Shown here: positions 5,217 to 5,271 of the stretch, piece by piece
Numbering within the stretch: the first letter of the stretch is position 1
How the letters are laid out: every line of letters begins with the position of its first letter
Assembly (NCBI GenBank): GCA_964427535.1
Contig: CAYRVF010000201.1
Location: 1 to 5,271, forward strand
Reading direction: 5' to 3'
DNA length: 5,271 nucleotides
Source of the DNA: CAYRVF01 sp964427535
Lineage (GTDB): Bacteria > Chloroflexota > Ktedonobacteria > Ktedonobacterales > JADMIN01
Notes under the pieces: model-generated
Seen by the model: only the letters and a program-made list of their open reading frames with translations
What the model was told of the DNA's origin: nothing
The model's database searches: none
Program-made: the position numbers and the translations under genes

Positions 5217-5271
5217 ATGGCGAAGCAGAAGTTTGTGCGCAACAAGCCGCACGTGAATGTGGGCACGATCG
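5217..5271 (+). CDS. tuf: Translation elongation factor Tu, N-terminal 18 residues (3' end outside window)
   Basis: EF-Tu is the GTPase that delivers aminoacyl-tRNA to the ribosomal A site. Only the first 18 codons are in the window: MAKQKFVRNKPHVNVGTI. This is the characteristic EF-Tu N-terminus (MAK-KF-R-KPHVNVGTI). The P-loop (GHVDHGKT in the family) would follow immediately beyond the right edge, so no GTPase motif can be checked here. The position directly after fusA is the standard str-operon place for tuf. The gene is separated from fusA by 98 bases with a strong hairpin, so tuf may be partly uncoupled from upstream expression. Many bacteria carry a second tuf copy; whether this one does cannot be seen. 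Confidence 0.95.
   Translation, partial: MAKQKFVRNKPHVNVGTI

Overview
This is a GC-rich bacterial window carrying the end of the RNA polymerase operon and the start of the 'str' translation operon. All genes are on the + strand, in the order rpoC (3' part), rpsL, rpsG, fusA, tuf (first 18 codons). Each is recognised from strong motif conservation in its translation. The overall type is a free-living, high-GC bacterium outside the Proteobacteria: the RpoC trigger loop lacks the large proteobacterial insertion, and S12 carries the longer N-terminal loop typical of Gram-positive-type lineages. A Chloroflexota (Thermomicrobia-like) source is my best guess, but that is an inference from general protein style, not a demonstrated placement.

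Layout: rpoC runs in from the left edge and stops at 1571. A 149-base spacer (1572-1720) holds a long, near-perfect hairpin and a small repeat/palindrome, then a TTG-started rpsL (1721-2158). An unusually long 367-base spacer (2159-2525) holds no convincing gene. It contains several inverted repeats, some mutually exclusive, and a perfect 6-base complement of the rpsG ribosome binding site. rpsG (2526-2999) and fusA (3019-5118) are tightly coupled with 19 bases between them. A 98-base spacer (5119-5216) holds another strong hairpin in front of tuf (5217 to the right edge).

How the genes work together: RpoC is the catalytic beta' subunit of RNA polymerase. S12 and S7 are 30S proteins acting in decoding and in head assembly and the exit-site region. 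EF-G translocates tRNA and mRNA through the ribosome, and EF-Tu delivers aminoacyl-tRNA. This is a classic co-regulated transcription/translation block.

The protein content is ordinary core machinery and I see no new gene system. What deserves a second look is RNA-level. Three of the four spacers carry strong hairpins without the U-tract of an intrinsic terminator, and the rpsL-rpsG spacer is long enough to hold its own promoter or a structured, possibly autoregulated leader. Two conserved-site substitutions are also noted: Ser for Gly next to the streptomycin region of S12, and Lys for Gly at the start of switch I of EF-G.
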